Below, piece by piece: positions 22,874 through 36,618 of a DNA stretch of 64,000 bases. A program made the translations under genes and the position numbers. The notes below the pieces were generated by a model. It worked only from the letters and a program-made list of their open reading frames with translations. It ran no database searches and was not told where the DNA came from. The stretch is from positions 868,001 through 932,000 of the forward strand of contig JAUJEO010000021.1 in assembly GCA_030762175.1 (NCBI GenBank), written 5' to 3'. This stretch comes from Metallyticus violacea. Lineage: Eukaryota > Arthropoda > Insecta > Mantodea > Metallyticidae. Numbering within the stretch: position 1 is the first letter of the stretch; every line of letters starts with the position of its first letter.

Positions 22874-25800
22874 TAGCCTCAGTAAAGCATATTATGCACA
22901 AAGAATCTCGAAAAGAAAAAAGTTTTTTTTTGAAGTTTCGAAACTTCGTTTGACTCAGTTTTTTTCCGTTCTAATTTGACATAACTGGTTCTCTTTCATT
23001 ATACTAGTTTGATAGCCTCAGTTAAGCATATTATATGCAAAGAATCTCGAAAAGAAAAAATTTTTTTTTCGAATTTTGGAAACTTCGTTAGAATCACTTT
23101 TTTTCCGTTCTTATTTTAGGTAACTGGTTCTCTTTCATTATACTAATTTGATAGCCTCAGTAAAGCATATTATGCGCAAAGAATCTTGAAAAGAAAAAAA
23201 ATTTTTTTCGAAGTTTGGAAACGTCGTTAGAATCACTTTTTTTCCGTTCTTATTTGAGATAACTGGTTCTCTTTCATTATACTAGTTTGATAGCCTCAGA
23301 AAAGCATATTATGCGCAAAGAATCTCGAAAAGAAAAAAGTTTTTTTTCGAAGTTTGGAAACTTCGTTTGAATAACTTTTTTTCGGTTCTTATTTAAGATA
23401 ACTGGTTCTCTTTCATTATACTAGTTTGATAGCCTCAGAAAAGCGTATTATGCGTAAAGAATCTCGAAAAGAAAAAATTTTTTTTTCGAAGTTTGGAAAC
23501 TTCGTTAGAATCACTTTTTTTCCGTTCTTATTTGAGATAACTGGTTCTCTTTCATTATACTAGTTTGATAGCCTCAGTAAAGCATATTATGCACAAAGAA
23601 TCTCGAAAAGAAAAAAAATTTTTTTCGAAGTTTGGAAACTTCGTTAGAATCACTTTTTTTTCCGTTCTTATTTGAGATAACTGGTTCTCTTTCATTATAC
23701 TAGTTTGATAGCCTCAGAAAAGCATATTATGCGCAAAGAATCTCGAAAAGAAAAAAGTTTTTTTTCAAAGTTTGGAAACTTCTTTTGCATAACTTTTTTT
23801 CCGTTCTTATTTGAGATAACTGGTTCTCTTTCATTATACTAGTTTGATAGCCTCAGAAAACCATATTATGCGCAAAGAATCTCGAAAAGAAAAAAATTTT
23901 TTTTCGAAGTTAGGAAACTTCTTTAGAATCACTTTTTTTCCGTTCTTATTTGAGATAACTGGTTCTCTTTCATTATACTAATTAGATAGCCTCAGAAAAG
24001 CATATTACGCGCAAAGAATCTCGAAAATAAAAAAATTTTTTTAGAACTTTGGAAACTTCGTTAGAATCACTTTTTTTCCGTTCTTATTTGAGATAACTCG
24101 TTCTCTTTCATTATGCTAGTTTGATACCCTCAGAAAACCATATTATGCGCAAAGAATCTCGAAAAGAAAAAAAATTTTTTTCGAAGTTTGGAAACGTCGT
24201 TTGAATCACTTTTTTCCGTTCTTATTTGAGATAACGGGTTATCTTTCATTATAGTAGTTTGATAGCCTCAGAAAACCATATTATGAGCAAAGAATCTCGA
24301 AATGAAAAAAATTTTTTTTCGAAGTATGGAAACTTCCTTAGAATCACTTTTTTTCCATTCTTATTTGAGATAACTGGTTCTCTTTCCTTATACTAGTTTG
24401 ATAGCCTCAGAAAAGCATATTATGCGCAAAGAATCTTGAAAAGAAAAAAGTTTTTTTTCGAAGTTTGGAAACTTCGTTTGAATAACTTTTTTTCCGTTCT
24501 TATTTGAGATAACTGGTTCTCTTTCATTATACTAGTTTGATAGCCTCAGAAAAGCATATTATGCACAAAGAATCTCGAAAAGAAAAAAAAATTTTTTCGA
24601 AATTAGGAAACTTCGTTAGAATCACTTTTTTTCCGCTCTTATTTGAGATAACTGTTTCTCTTTCATTATACTAGTTTGATAGCCTCAGCAAAGCATATTA
24701 TGCACAAAGAATCTCAAAAAGAAAAAAAATTTTTTTCGAAGTTTGGAACTTCGTTTGAATCACTTTTTTTCCGTTCTTATTTGAGATAACTGGTTCTCTT
24801 TCATTATACTAGTTTGATAGCCTCAGTAAAGCATATCATGCACAAAGAATCTCGAAAAGAAAAAAAAATTTTTTCGAAGTTTGGAAACTTCATTAGAATC
24901 ACTTTTTTTCCGTTCTTATTTGAGATAACTGGCTCTCTTTCATTATAGTAGTTTGATAGCCTCAGAAAAGCATATTATGCACAAAGAATCTCGAAAAGAA
25001 AAAAAAAATTTTTCGAAGTTAGGAAACTTCGTTAGAATCACTTTTTTTCCGTTCTTATTTGAGATAACTGGTTCTCTTTCATTATACTAGTTTGATAGCC
25101 TCAGCAAAGCATATTATGCACAAAGAATCTCGAAAAGAAAAAAAATTTTTTTCGAAGTTTGGAAACTTCGTTTGAATCACTTTTTTTCCGTTCTTATTTG
25201 AGATAACTGGTTCTCTTTCACTATACTAGTTTGATAGCCTCAGTAAAGCATATTATGCACAAAGAATCTCGAAAAGAAAAAAGTTTTTTTTCGAAGTTTC
25301 GAAACTTCGTTTGAATCACTTTTTTTCCGTTCTAATTTGAGATAACTGGTTCTCTTTCATTATACTAGTTTGATAGCCTCAGTAAAGCATATTATGTGCA
25401 AAGAATCTCGAAAAGAAAAAAGTTTTTTTTCGAAGTTTGGAAACTTCGTTTGAATAACTTTTTTTCCGTTCTTATTTGAGATAACTGGTTCTATTTCATT
25501 ATACTAGTTTGATAGCCTCAGAAAAGCATATTATGCGCAAAGAATCTCGAAAAGAAAAAATTTTTTTTTCGAAGTTTGGGAACTTCGTTAGAATCACTTT
25601 TTTTCCGTTCTTATTTGAGATTACTGGTTCTCTTTCATTATAGTAGTTTTATAGCCTCAGAAAAGCATATTATGCACAAAGAATCTCGAAAAGAAAAAAA
25701 ATTTTTTTCGAAGTTAGGAAACTTCGTTAGAATCACTTTTTTTCCGTTCTTATTTGAGATAACTGGTTCTCTTTCATTATACTAGTTTGATAGCCTCAGC

Positions 25801-25929
25801 AAAGCATATTATTCACAAAGAATCTCGAAAAGAAAAAATTTTTTTTTCGAAGTTTGGAAACGTCGTTTGAATCACTTTTATTCCGTTCTTATTTGAGATA
25901 ACTGGTTCTCTTTCACTATACTAGTTTGA
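22874..25929. repeat. HOR block, 22 monomers (3056 bp)
   Basis: Order: a b c d e e3 n3 n4 n5 n6' n8 w v u p f t g h/j k f' l. It corresponds to 46610-49940 but lacks two monomers there: the left part of h is fused to the right part of j near 25400-25440. The marker monomer has tttttttttgaag in place of ttttttttcgaag, which breaks the TCGA of the second dyad. Confidence 0.85.
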
Positions 25930-27458
25930 TAGCCTCAGTAAAGCATATTATGCACAAAGAATCTCGAAAAGAAAAAAGTTTTTTTTCGAAGTTTCGAAAC
26001 TTCGTTTGACTCAGTTTTTTTCCGTTCTAATTTGACATAACTGGTTCTCTTTCATTATACTAGTTTGATAGCCTCAGTTAAGCATATTATATGCAAAGAA
26101 TCTCGAAAAGAAAAAATTTTTTTTTCGAATTTTGGAAACTTCGTTAGAATCACTTTTTTTCCGTTCTTATTTTAGGTAACTGGTTCTCTTTCATTATACT
26201 AATTTGATAGCCTCAGTAAAGCATATTATGCGCAAAGAATCTTGAAAAGAAAAAAAATTTTTTTCGAAGTTTGGAAACGTCGTTAGAATCACTTTTATTC
26301 CGTTCTTATTTGAGATAACTGGTTCTCTTTCATTATACTAGTTTGATAGCCTCAGAAAAGCATATTATGCGCAAAGAATCTCGAAAAGAAAAAAGTTTTT
26401 TTTCGAAGTTTGGAAACTTCGTTTTGAATAACTTTTTTTCGGTTCTTATTTAAGATAACTGGTTCTCTTTCATTATACTAGTTTGATAGCCTCAGAAAAG
26501 CATATTATGCGCAAAGAATCTCGAAAAGAAAAAAATTTTTTTTCGAAGTTTGGAAACTTCGTTAGAATCACTTTTTTTCCGTTCTTATTTGAGATAACTG
26601 GTTCTCTTTCATTATACTAGTTTGATAGCCTCAGAAAAGCATATTATGCGCAAAGAATCTCGAAAAGAAAAAAAATTTTTTTCGAAGTTTGGAAACTTCG
26701 TTAGAATCACTTTTTTTCCGTTCTTATTTGAAATAACTGGTTGTCTTTCATTATACTAATTTGATAGCCTCAGTAAAGCATATTATGCGCAAAGAATCTC
26801 GAAAAGAAAAAAAAATTTTTTCGAAGTTTGGAAACGTCGTTAGAATCACTTTTTTTCCGTTCTTATTTGAGATAACTGGTTCTCTTTCATTATACTAGTT
26901 TGATAGCCTCAGAAAGGCATATTATGCGCAAAGAATCTCGAAAAGAAAAAAGTTTTTTTTCGAAGTTTGGAAACTTCGTTTGAATAACTTTTTTTCCGTT
27001 CTTATTTGAGATAACTGGTTCTATTTCATTATACTAGTTTGATAGCCTCAGAAAAGCATATTATGCGCAAAGAATCTCGAAAAGAAAAAATTTTTTTTTC
27101 GAAGTTTGGGAACTTCGTTAGAATCACTTTTTTTCCGTTCTTATTTGAGATTACTGGTTCTCTTTCATTATAGTAGTTTGATAGCCTCAGAAAAGCATAT
27201 TATGCACAAAGAATCTCGAAAAGAAAAAAAAATTTTTTCGAAGTTAGGAAACTTCGTTAGAATCACTTTTTTTCCGTTCTTATTTGAGATAACTGGTTCT
27301 CTTTCATTATACTAGTTTGATAGCCTCAGCAAAGCATATTATTCACAAAGAATCTCGAAAAGAAAAAAATTTTTTTCGAAGTTTGGAAACGTCGTTTGAA
27401 TCACTTTTATTCCGTTCTTATTTGAGATAACTGGTTCTCTTTCACTATACTAGTTTGA
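25930..27458. repeat. HOR block, 11 monomers (1529 bp)
   Basis: Order: a b c d e e/h i j k f' l. The hybrid e/h near 26700-26760 has an e left half and an h right half (aataactggttg, actaat). Type k has gtttgggaac, which mutates the stem. The same arrangement returns at 49941-51470, including the cgttttgaata insertion in d. Confidence 0.87.
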
Positions 27459-28986
27459 TAGCCTCAGTAAAGCATATTATGCACAAAGAATCTCGAAAAG
27501 AAAAAAGTTTTTTTTCGAAGTTTCGAAACTTCGTTTGACTCAGTTTTTTTCCGTTCTAATTTGACATAACTGGTTCTCTTTCATTATACTAGTTTGATAG
27601 CCTCAGTTAAGCATATTATATGCAAAGAATCTCGAAAAGAAAAAATTTTTTTTTCGAATTTTGGAAACTTCGTTAGAATCACTTTTTTTCCGTTCTTATT
27701 TTAGGTAACTGGTTCTCTTTCATTATACTAATTTGATAGCCTCAGTAAAGCATATTATGCGCAAAGAATCTTGAAAAGAAAAAAAATTTTTTTCGAAGTT
27801 TGGAAACGTCGTTAGAATCACTTTTATTCCGTTCTTATTTGAGATAACTGGTTCTCTTTCATTATACTAGTTTGATAGCCTCAGAAAAGCATATTATGCG
27901 CAAAGAATCTCGAAAAGAAAAAAGTTTTTTTTCGAAGTTTGGAAACTTCGTTTGAATAACTTTTTTTCGGTTCTTATTTAAGATAACTGCTTCTCTTTCA
28001 TTATACTAGTTTGATAGCCTCAGAAAAGCATATTATGCGCAAAGAATCTCGAAAAGAAAAAAATTTTTTTTCGAAGTTTGGAAACTTCGTTAGAATCACT
28101 TTTTTTCCGTTCTTATTTGAGATAACTGGTTCTCTTTCATTATATTAGTTTGATAGCCTCAGAAAAGCATATTATGCGCAAAGAATCTCGAAAAGAAAAA
28201 AATTTTTTTTCGAAGTTTGGAAACTTCGTTAGAATCACTTTTTTTCCGTTCTTATTTGAAATAACTGGTTCTCTTTCATGATACTAGTTTGATAGCCTCG
28301 GAAAATCATATTATGCGCAAAGAATCTCGAAAAAAAAAAATTTTTTTTCGATGTTTGGAAACTTTGTTAGAATCACTTTTTTTCCGTTCTTATTTGAGAT
28401 AACTGGTTCTCTTTCATTATACTAGTTTGATAGCCTCAGAAAGGCATATTATGCGCAAAGAATCTCGAAAAGAAAAAAGTATTTTTTCGAAGTTTGGAAA
28501 CTTCGTTTGAATAACTTTTTTTCCGTTCTTATTTGAGATAACTGGTTCTATTTCATTATACTAGTTTGATAGCCTCAGAAAAGCATATTATGCGCAAAGA
28601 ATCTCGAAAAGAAAAAATTTTTTTTTCGAAGTTTGGAAACTTCGTTAGAATCACTTTTTTTCCGTTCTTATTTGAGATTATTGGTTCTCTTTCATTATAG
28701 TAGTTTGATAGCCTCAGAAAAGCATATTATGCTCAAAGAATCTCGAAAAGAAAAAAAATTTTTTTCGAAGTTAGGAAACTTCGTTAGAATCACTTTTTTT
28801 CCTTTCTTATTTGGGATAACTGGTTCTCTTTCATTATACTAGTTTGATAGCCTCAGCAAAGCATATTATTCACAAAGTATCTCGAAAAGAAAAAAATTTT
28901 TTTTCGAAGTTTGGAAACGTCGTTTGAATCACTTTTATTCCGTTCTTATTTGAGATAACTGGTTCTCTTTCACTATACTAGTTTGA
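27459..28986. repeat. HOR block, 11 monomers (1528 bp)
   Basis: Order: a b c d e e' q j k f' l. Private variants are aactgcttctc in d, tatattag in e, gcctcggaaaatc before q, gtattttttcg in j and tcctttctt in f'. The arrangement recurs at 36619-38147 and 51471-52998, giving three dispersed copies of one 11-mer. Confidence 0.88.
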
Positions 28987-31482
28987 TAGCCTCAGTAAAG
29001 CATATTATGCACAAAGAATCTCGAAAAGAAAAAAGTTTTTTTTCGAAGTTTCGAAACTTTGTTTGACTCAGTTTTTTTCCGTTCTAATTTGACATAACTG
29101 GTTCTCTTTCATTATACTTGTTTGATAGCCTCAGTAAAGCATATTATATGCAAAGAATCTCGAAAAGAAAAAATTTTATTTTCGAATTTTGGAAACTTCG
29201 TTGCAATCACTTTTTTTCCGTTCTTATTTTAGGTAACTGGTTCTCTTTCATTATACTAATTTGATAGCCTCAGTAAAGCATATTATGCGCAAAGAATCTT
29301 GAAAAGAAAAAAAATTTTTTTCGAAGTTTGGAAACGTCGTTAGAATCACTTTTTTTTCGTTCTTATTTGAGATAACTGGTTCTCTTTCATTATACTAGTT
29401 TGATAGCCTCAGAAAAGCATATTATGCGCAAAGAATCTCGAAAAGAAAAAAGTTTTTTTTCGAAGTTTGGAAACTTCGTTTGAATAACTTTTTTTCCGTT
29501 CTTATTTGAGATAACTGGTTCTCTTTCATTTTACTAGTTTGATAGCCTCAGAAAAGCATATTATGCGCAAAGAATCTCGAAAAGAAAAATTTTTTTTTTC
29601 GAAGTTTGGAAACTTCGTTAGAATCACTTTTTTTCCGTTCTTATTTGAGATAACTGGTTCTCTTTCATTATACTAGTTTGATAGCCTCAGAAAAGCATAT
29701 TATGCGCAAAGAATCTCGAAAAGAAAAAAATTTTTTTTCGAAGTTTGGAAACTTCGTTAGAATCACTTTTTTTCCGTTCTTATTTGAAATAACTGGTTCT
29801 CTTTCATGATACTAGTTTGATAGCCTCAGAAAATCATATTATGCGCAAAGAATCTCGAAAAGAAAAAAATTTTTTTTCGATGTTTGGAAACTTTGTTAGA
29901 ATCACTTTTTTTCCGTTCTTATTTGAGATAACTGGTTCTCTTTCATTATACTAGTTTGATAGCCTCAGAAAAGCATATTATGCACAAAGAATCTCGAAAA
30001 GAAAAAAATTTTTTTTCGAAGATTGGAAACATCTTTAGAATCACTTTTTTCCGTTTTTATTTGCGATAACTGGTTCTCTTTCATTATACTAGTTTGATAG
30101 CCTCAGAAAACCATATTATGCGCAAAGAATCTCGAAAAGAAAAAAATTTTTTTCGAAGTTTGGAAACTTCTTTAGAATCACTATTTTTCCGTTCTTATTT
30201 GAGATTACTGGTTCTCTTTCATTATACTAATTAGATAGCCTCAGAAAAGCATATTACGCGCAAAGAATCTCGAAAATAAAAAAAATTTTTTAGAACTTTG
30301 GAAACTTCGTTAGAATCACTTTTTTTTCCGATCTTATTTGAGATAACTGGTTCTCTTTCATTATACTAGTTTGATAGCCTCATAAAAGCTTATTATGCGC
30401 AAAGAATCTCGAAAAGAAAAAAATTTTTTTCGAAGTTTGGAAACTTCGTTAGAATCACTTTTTTTCCGTTCTTATTTGAGATAACTGGTTCTCTTTCATT
30501 ATACTAGTTTGATAGCCTCAGAAAAGCATATTATGCACAAAGAATCTCGAAAAGAAAAAAAAAATTTTTCGAAGTTAGGAAACTTCGTTAGAATCACTTT
30601 TTTTCCGTTCTTATTTGAGATAACTGGTTCTCTTTCACTATACTAGTTTGATAGCCTCAGTAAAGCATATTATGCACAAAGAATCTCGAAAAGAAAAAAG
30701 TTTTTTTTCGAAGTTTCGAAACTTCGTTTGAATCACTTTTTTTCCGTTCTAATTTGAAATAACTGGTTCTCTTTCATTATACTAGTTTGATAGCCTCAGT
30801 AAAGCATATTATGTGCAAAGAATCTCGAAAAGAAAAAAAATTTTTTTCGAAGTTTGGAAACTTCGTTAGAATCACTTTTTTCCGTTCTTATTTTAGATAA
30901 CTGGTTGTCTTTCATTATACTAATTTGATAGCCTCAGTAAAGCATATTATGCGCAAAGAATCTCGAAAAGAAAAAAAAATTTTTCGAAGTTTGGAAACGT
31001 CGTTAGAATCACTTTTTTTCCGTTCTTATTTGAGATAACTGGTTCTCTTTCATTATACTAGTTTGATAGCCTCAGAAAGGCATATTATGCGCAAAGAATC
31101 TCGAAAAGAAAAAAGTTTTTTTTCGAAGTTTGGAAACTTCGTTTGAATAACTTTTTTTCCGTTCTTATTTGAGATAACTGGTTCTATTTCATTATACTAG
31201 TTTGATAGCCTCAGAAAAGCATATTATGCGCAAAGAATCTCGAAAAGAAAAATTTTTTTTTCGAAGTTTGGAAACTTCGTTAGAATCACTTTTTTTCCGT
31301 TCTTATTTGAGATTACTGGTTCTCTTTCATTATAGTAGTTTGATAGCCTCAGAAAAGCATATTATTCACAAAGAATCTCGAAAAGAAAAAAATTTTTTTT
31401 CGAAGTTTGGAAACGTCGTTTGAATCACTGTTATTCCGTTCTTATTTGAGATAACTGGTTCTCTTTCACTATACTAGTTTGA
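28987..31482. repeat. HOR block, 18 monomers (2496 bp)
   Basis: Order: a b c d e e' q s n4' n5 r f g h i j k l. The marker palindrome is broken on its right arm (cgaaactttg instead of cgaaacttcg). This broken form is shared by the blocks starting at 38148, 40230 and 52999, which groups these four as a subfamily. Confidence 0.86.
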
Positions 31483-34400
31483 TAGCCTCAGTAAAGCATA
31501 TTATGCACAAAGAATCTCGAAAAGAAAAAAGTTTTTTTTCGAAGTTTCGAAACTTCGTTTGACTCAGTTTTTTTCCGTTCTAATTTGACATATCTGGTTC
31601 TCTTTCATTATACTAGTTTGATAGCCTCAGTTAAGCATATTATATGCAAAGAATCTCGAAAAGAAAAAAATTTTTTTTCGAATTTTGGAAACTTCGTTAG
31701 AATCACTTTTTTTCCGTTCTTATTTTAGGTAACTGGTTCTCTTTCATTATACTAATTTAATAGCCTCAGTAAAGCATATTATGCGCAAAGAATCTTGAAA
31801 AGAAAAAAAATTTTTTTCGAAGTTTGGAAACGTCGTTAGAATCACTTTTTTTCCGTTCTTATTTGAGATAACTGGTTCTCTTTCATTATACTAGTTTGAT
31901 AGCCTCAGAAAAGCATATTATGCGCAAAGAATCTCGAAAAGAAAAAAGTTTTTTTTCGAAGTTTGGAAACTTCGTTTCAATTACTTTTTTTCGGTTCTTA
32001 TTTAAGATAACTGGTTCTCTTTCATTATACTAGTTTGATAGCCTCAGAAAAGCATATTATGCGCAAAGAATCTCGAAAAGAAAAAAATTTTTTTTCGAAG
32101 TTTGGAAACTTCGTTAGAATCACTTTTTTTCCGTTCTTATTTGAGATAACTGGTTCTCTTTCATTATACTAGTTTGATAGCCTCAGTAAAGCATATTATG
32201 CACAAAGAATCTCGAAAAGAAAAAAAATTTTTTTCCAAGTTTGGAAACTTCATTAGAATCACTTTTTTTCCGTTCTTATTTGAGATAACTGGTTCTCTTT
32301 CATTATACTTGTTTGATAGCCTCAGTAAAGCATATTATGCGCAAAGAATCTGGAAAAGAAAAAAAATTTTTTTCGAAGTTTGGAAACTTCGTTAGAATCA
32401 CTTTTTTTCCGTTCTTATTTGAGATAACTGGTTCTCTTTCATTATACTAGTTTGATAGCCTCAGAAAAGCATATTATGCGCAAAGAATCTCGAAAAGAAA
32501 AAAGTTTTTTTTCGAAGTTTGGAAACTTCTTTTGCATAACTTTTTTTCCGTTCTTATTTGAGATAACTGGTTCTCTTTCATTATACTAGTTTGATAGCCT
32601 CAGAAAACCATATTATGCGCAAAGAATCTCGAAAAGAAAAAAATTTTTTTTCGAAGTTAGGAAACTTCTTTAGAATCACTTTTTTTCCGTTCTTATTTGA
32701 GATAACTGGTTCTCTTTCATTATACTAATTAAATAGCCTCAGAAAAGCATATTACGCGCAAAGAATCTCGAAAATAAAAAAATTTTTTTAGAACTTTGGA
32801 AACTTCGTTAGAATCACTTTTTTTCCGTTCTTATTTGAGATAACTCGTTCTCTTTCATTATACTAGTTTGATAGCCTCAGAAAACCATATTATGCGCAAA
32901 GAATCTCGAAAAGAAAAAAAATTTTTTTCGAAGTTTGGAAACGTTGTTTAAATCACTTTTTTCCGTTCTTATTTGAGATAACTGGTTCTCTTTCATTATA
33001 CTAGTTTGATAGCCTCAGTAAAGCATATCATGCACAAAGAATCTCGAAAAGAAAAAAAAAATTTTTCGAAGTTTGGAAACTTCATTAGAATCACTTTTTT
33101 TCCGTTCTTATTTGAGATAACTGGTTCTCTTTCATTATAGTAGTTTGATAGCCTCAGAAAAGCATATTATGCACAAAGAATCTCGAAAAGAAAAAAAAAA
33201 TTTTTCGAAGTTAGGAAACTTCGTTAGAATCACTTTTTTTCCGTTCTTATTTGAGATAACTGGTTCTCTTTCATTATACTAGTTTGATAGCCTCAGCAAA
33301 GCATATTATGCACAAAGAATCTCGAAAAGAAAAAATTTTTTTTTCGAAGTTTGGAAACTTCGTTTGAATCACTTTTTTTCCGTTCTTATTTGAGATAACT
33401 GGTTCTCTTTCACTATACTAGTTTGATAGCCTCAGTAAAGCATATTATGCACAAAGAATCTCGAAAAGAAAAAAGTTTTTTTTCGAAGTTTCGAAACTTC
33501 GTTTGAATCACTTTTTTTCCGTTCTAATTTGAAATAACTGGTTCTCTTTCATTATACTAGTTTGATAGCCTCAGTAAAGCATATTATGTGCAAAGAATCT
33601 CGAAAAGAAAAAAAATTTTTTTCGAAGTTTGGAAACTTCGTTAGAATCACTTTTTTTCCGTTCTTATTTGAGATTACTGGTTCTCTTTCATTATAGTAGT
33701 TTGATAGCCTCAGAAAAGCATATTATTCACAAAGAATCTCGAAAAGAAAAAAATTTTTTTTCGAAGTTTGGAAACGTCGTTTGAATCACTGTTATTCCGT
33801 TCTTATTTGAGATAACTGGTTCTCTTTCACTATACTAGTTTGATAGCCTCAGTAAAGCATATTATGCACAAAGAATCTCGAAAAGAAAAAAGTTTTTTTT
33901 CGAAGTTTCGAAACTTCGTTTGACTCAGTTTTTTTCCGTTCTAATTTGACATAACTGGTTCTCTTTCATTATACTAGTTTGATAGCCTCAGTTAAGCATA
34001 TTATATGCAAAGAATCTCGAAAAGAAAAAATTTTTTTTTCGAATTTTGGAAACTTCGTTAGAATCACTTTTTTTCCGTTCTTATTTTAGGTAACTGGTTC
34101 TCTTTCATTATACTAATTTAATAGCCTCAGTAAAGCATATTATGCGCAAAGAATCTTGAAAAGAAAAAAAATTTTTTTCGAAGTTTGGAAACGTCGTTAG
34201 AATCACTTTTTTTCCGTTCTTATTTGAGATAACTGGTTCTCTTTCATTATACTAGTTTGATAGCCTCAGAAAAGCATATTATGCGCAAAGAATCTCGAAA
34301 AGAAAAAAGTTTTTTTTCGAAGTTTGGAAACTTCGTTTCAATAACTTTTTTTCGGTTCTTATTTAAGATAACTGGTTCTCTTTCATTATACTAGTTTGAT

Positions 34401-36020
34401 AGCCTCAGAAAAGCATATTATGCGCAAAGAATCTCGAAAAGAAAAAAATTTTTTTTCGAAGTTTGGAAACTTCGTTAGAATCACTTTTTTTCCGTTCTTA
34501 TTTGAGATAACTGGTTCTCTTTCATTATACTAGTTTGATAGCCTCAGTAAAGCATATTATGCACAAAGAATCTCGAAAAGAAAAAAAATTTTTTTCCAAG
34601 TTTGGAAACTTCATTAGAATCACTTTTTTTCCGTTCTTATTTGAGATAACTGGTTCTCTTTCATTATACTTGTTTGATAGCCTCAGTAAAGCATATTATG
34701 CGCAAAGAATCTGGAAAAGAAAAAAAATTTTTTTCGAAGTTTGGAAACTTCGTTAGAATCACTTTTTTTCCGTTCTTATTTGAGATAACTGGTTCTCTTT
34801 CATTATACTAGTTTGATAGCCTCAGAAAAGCATATTATGCGCAAAGAATCTCGAAAAGAAAAAAGTTTTTTTTCGAAGTTTGGAAACTTCTTTTGCATAA
34901 CTTTTTTTCCGTTCTTATTTGAGATAACTGGTTCTCTTTCATTATACTAGTTTGATAGCCTCAGAAAACCATATTATGCGCAAAGAATCTCGAAAAGAAA
35001 AAAATTTTTTTTCGAAGTTAGGAAACTTCTTTAGAATCACTTTTTCCGTTCTTATTTGAGATAACTGGTTCTCTTTCATTATACTAATTAGATAGCCTCA
35101 GAAAAGCATATTACGCGCAAAGAATCTCGAAAATAAAAAAATTTTTTTAGAACTTTGGAAACTTCGTTAGAATCACTTTTTTTCCGTTCTTATTTGAGAT
35201 AACTCGTTCTCTTTCATTATACTAGTTTGATAGCCTCAGAAAACCATATTATGCGCAAAGAATCTCGAAAAGAAAAAAAATTTTTTTCGAAGTTTGGAAA
35301 CGTTGTTTAAATCACTTTTTTCCGTTCTTATTTGAGATAACTGGTTCTCTTTCATTATACTAGTTTGATAGCCTCAGTAAAGCATATCATGCACAAAGAA
35401 TCTCGAAAAGAAAAAAAAAATTTTTCGAAGTTTGGAAACTTCATTAGAATCACTTTTTTTCCGTTCTTATTTGAGATAACTGGTTCTCTTTCATTATAGT
35501 AGTTTGATAGCCTCAGAAAAGCATATTATGCACAAAGAATCTCGAAAAGAAAAAAAAAATTTTTCGAAGTTAGGAAACTTCGTTAGAATCACTTTTTTTC
35601 CGTTCTTATTTGAGATAACTGGTTCTCTTTCATTATACTAGTTTGATAGCCTCAGCAAAGCATATTATGCACAAAGAATCTCGAAAAGAAAAAATTTTTT
35701 TTTCGAAGTTTGGAAACTTCGTTTGAATCACTTTTTTTCCGTTCTTATTTGAGATAACTGGTTCTCTTTCACTATACTAGTTTGATAGCCTCAGTAAAGC
35801 ATATTATGCACAAAGAATCTCGAAAAGAAAAAAGTTTTTTTTCGAAGTTTCGAAACTTCGTTTGAATCACTTTTTTTCCGTTCTAATTTGAAATAACTGG
35901 TTCTCTTTCATTATACTAGTTTGATAGCCTCAGTAAAGCATATTATGTGCAAAGAATCTCGAAAAGAAAAAAAATTTTTTTCGAAGTTTGGAAACTTCGT
36001 TAGAATCACTTTTTTTCCGT
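31300..36020. repeat. Tandem duplication of 17 monomers (about 2361 bp)
   Basis: The unit from k at about 31300 to the h/k junction at about 33650 repeats from there to about 36010, with a constant offset of 2361 for both the marker and interior types. The h/k hybrid is the expected single novel junction of such an event. Confidence 0.85.
31483..33843. repeat. HOR block, 17 monomers (2361 bp)
   Basis: Order: a b c d e n1 n2 n3 n4 n5 n6 p f t g h/k l. It is nearly the same as the following 20-mer, less i, j and one further monomer equivalent, with h fused in register to k near 33600-33680. Confidence 0.86.
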
Positions 36021-36618
36021 TCTTATTTTAGATAACTGGTTGTCTTTCATTATACTAATTTGATAGCCTCAGTAAAGCATATTATGCGCAAAGAATCTCG
36101 AAAAGAAAAAAAAATTTTTTCGAAGTTTGGAAACGTCGTTAGAATCACTTTTTTTCCGTTCTTATTTGAGATAACTGGTTCTCTTTCATTATACTAGTTT
36201 GATAGCCTCAGAAAGGCATATTATGCGCAAAGAATCTCGAAAAGAAAAAAGTTTTTTTTCGAAGTTTGGAAACTTCGTTTGAATAACTTTTTTTCCGTTC
36301 TTATTTGAGATAACTGGTTCTATTTCATTATACTAGTTTGATAGCCTCAGAAAAGCATATTATGCGCAAAGAATCTCGAAAAGAAAAATTTTTTTTTCGA
36401 AGTTTGGAAACTTCGTTAGAATCACTTTTTTTCCGTTCTTATTTGAGATTACTGGTTCTCTTTCATTATAGTAGTTTGATAGCCTCAGAAAAGCATATTA
36501 TTCACAAAGAATCTCGAAAAGAAAAAAATTTTTTTTCGAAGTTTGGAAACGTCGTTTGAATCACTTTTATTCCGTTCTTATTTGAGATAACTGGTTCTCT
36601 TTCACTATACTAGTTTGA
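33844..36618. repeat. HOR block, 20 monomers (2775 bp)
   Basis: Order: a b c d e n1 n2 n3 n4 n5 n6 p f t g h i j k l. This is the intact version of the 17-mer just before it. The two share rare variants such as aaacgttgtttaaatc in n6 and tactaatttaatag before c. One T5 tract in n4 (about 35041) is private to this copy. Confidence 0.86.

Larger units (their letters stand above)
19267..30400. repeat. Segmental duplication, partner about 42727-54000
   Basis: Block series from n4 at 19267 to r at about 30400 recurs from 42727 to about 54000. The offset is 23460 at the start and about 24012 for 25930-29300. The offset changes at whole-monomer indels: k/a fusion at 20740, h/j fusion at 25420, and n8*/w loss at 45840 and c/e' fusion at 53400 in the partner. 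About 12 kb of other satellite blocks separate the two. Confidence 0.8.
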
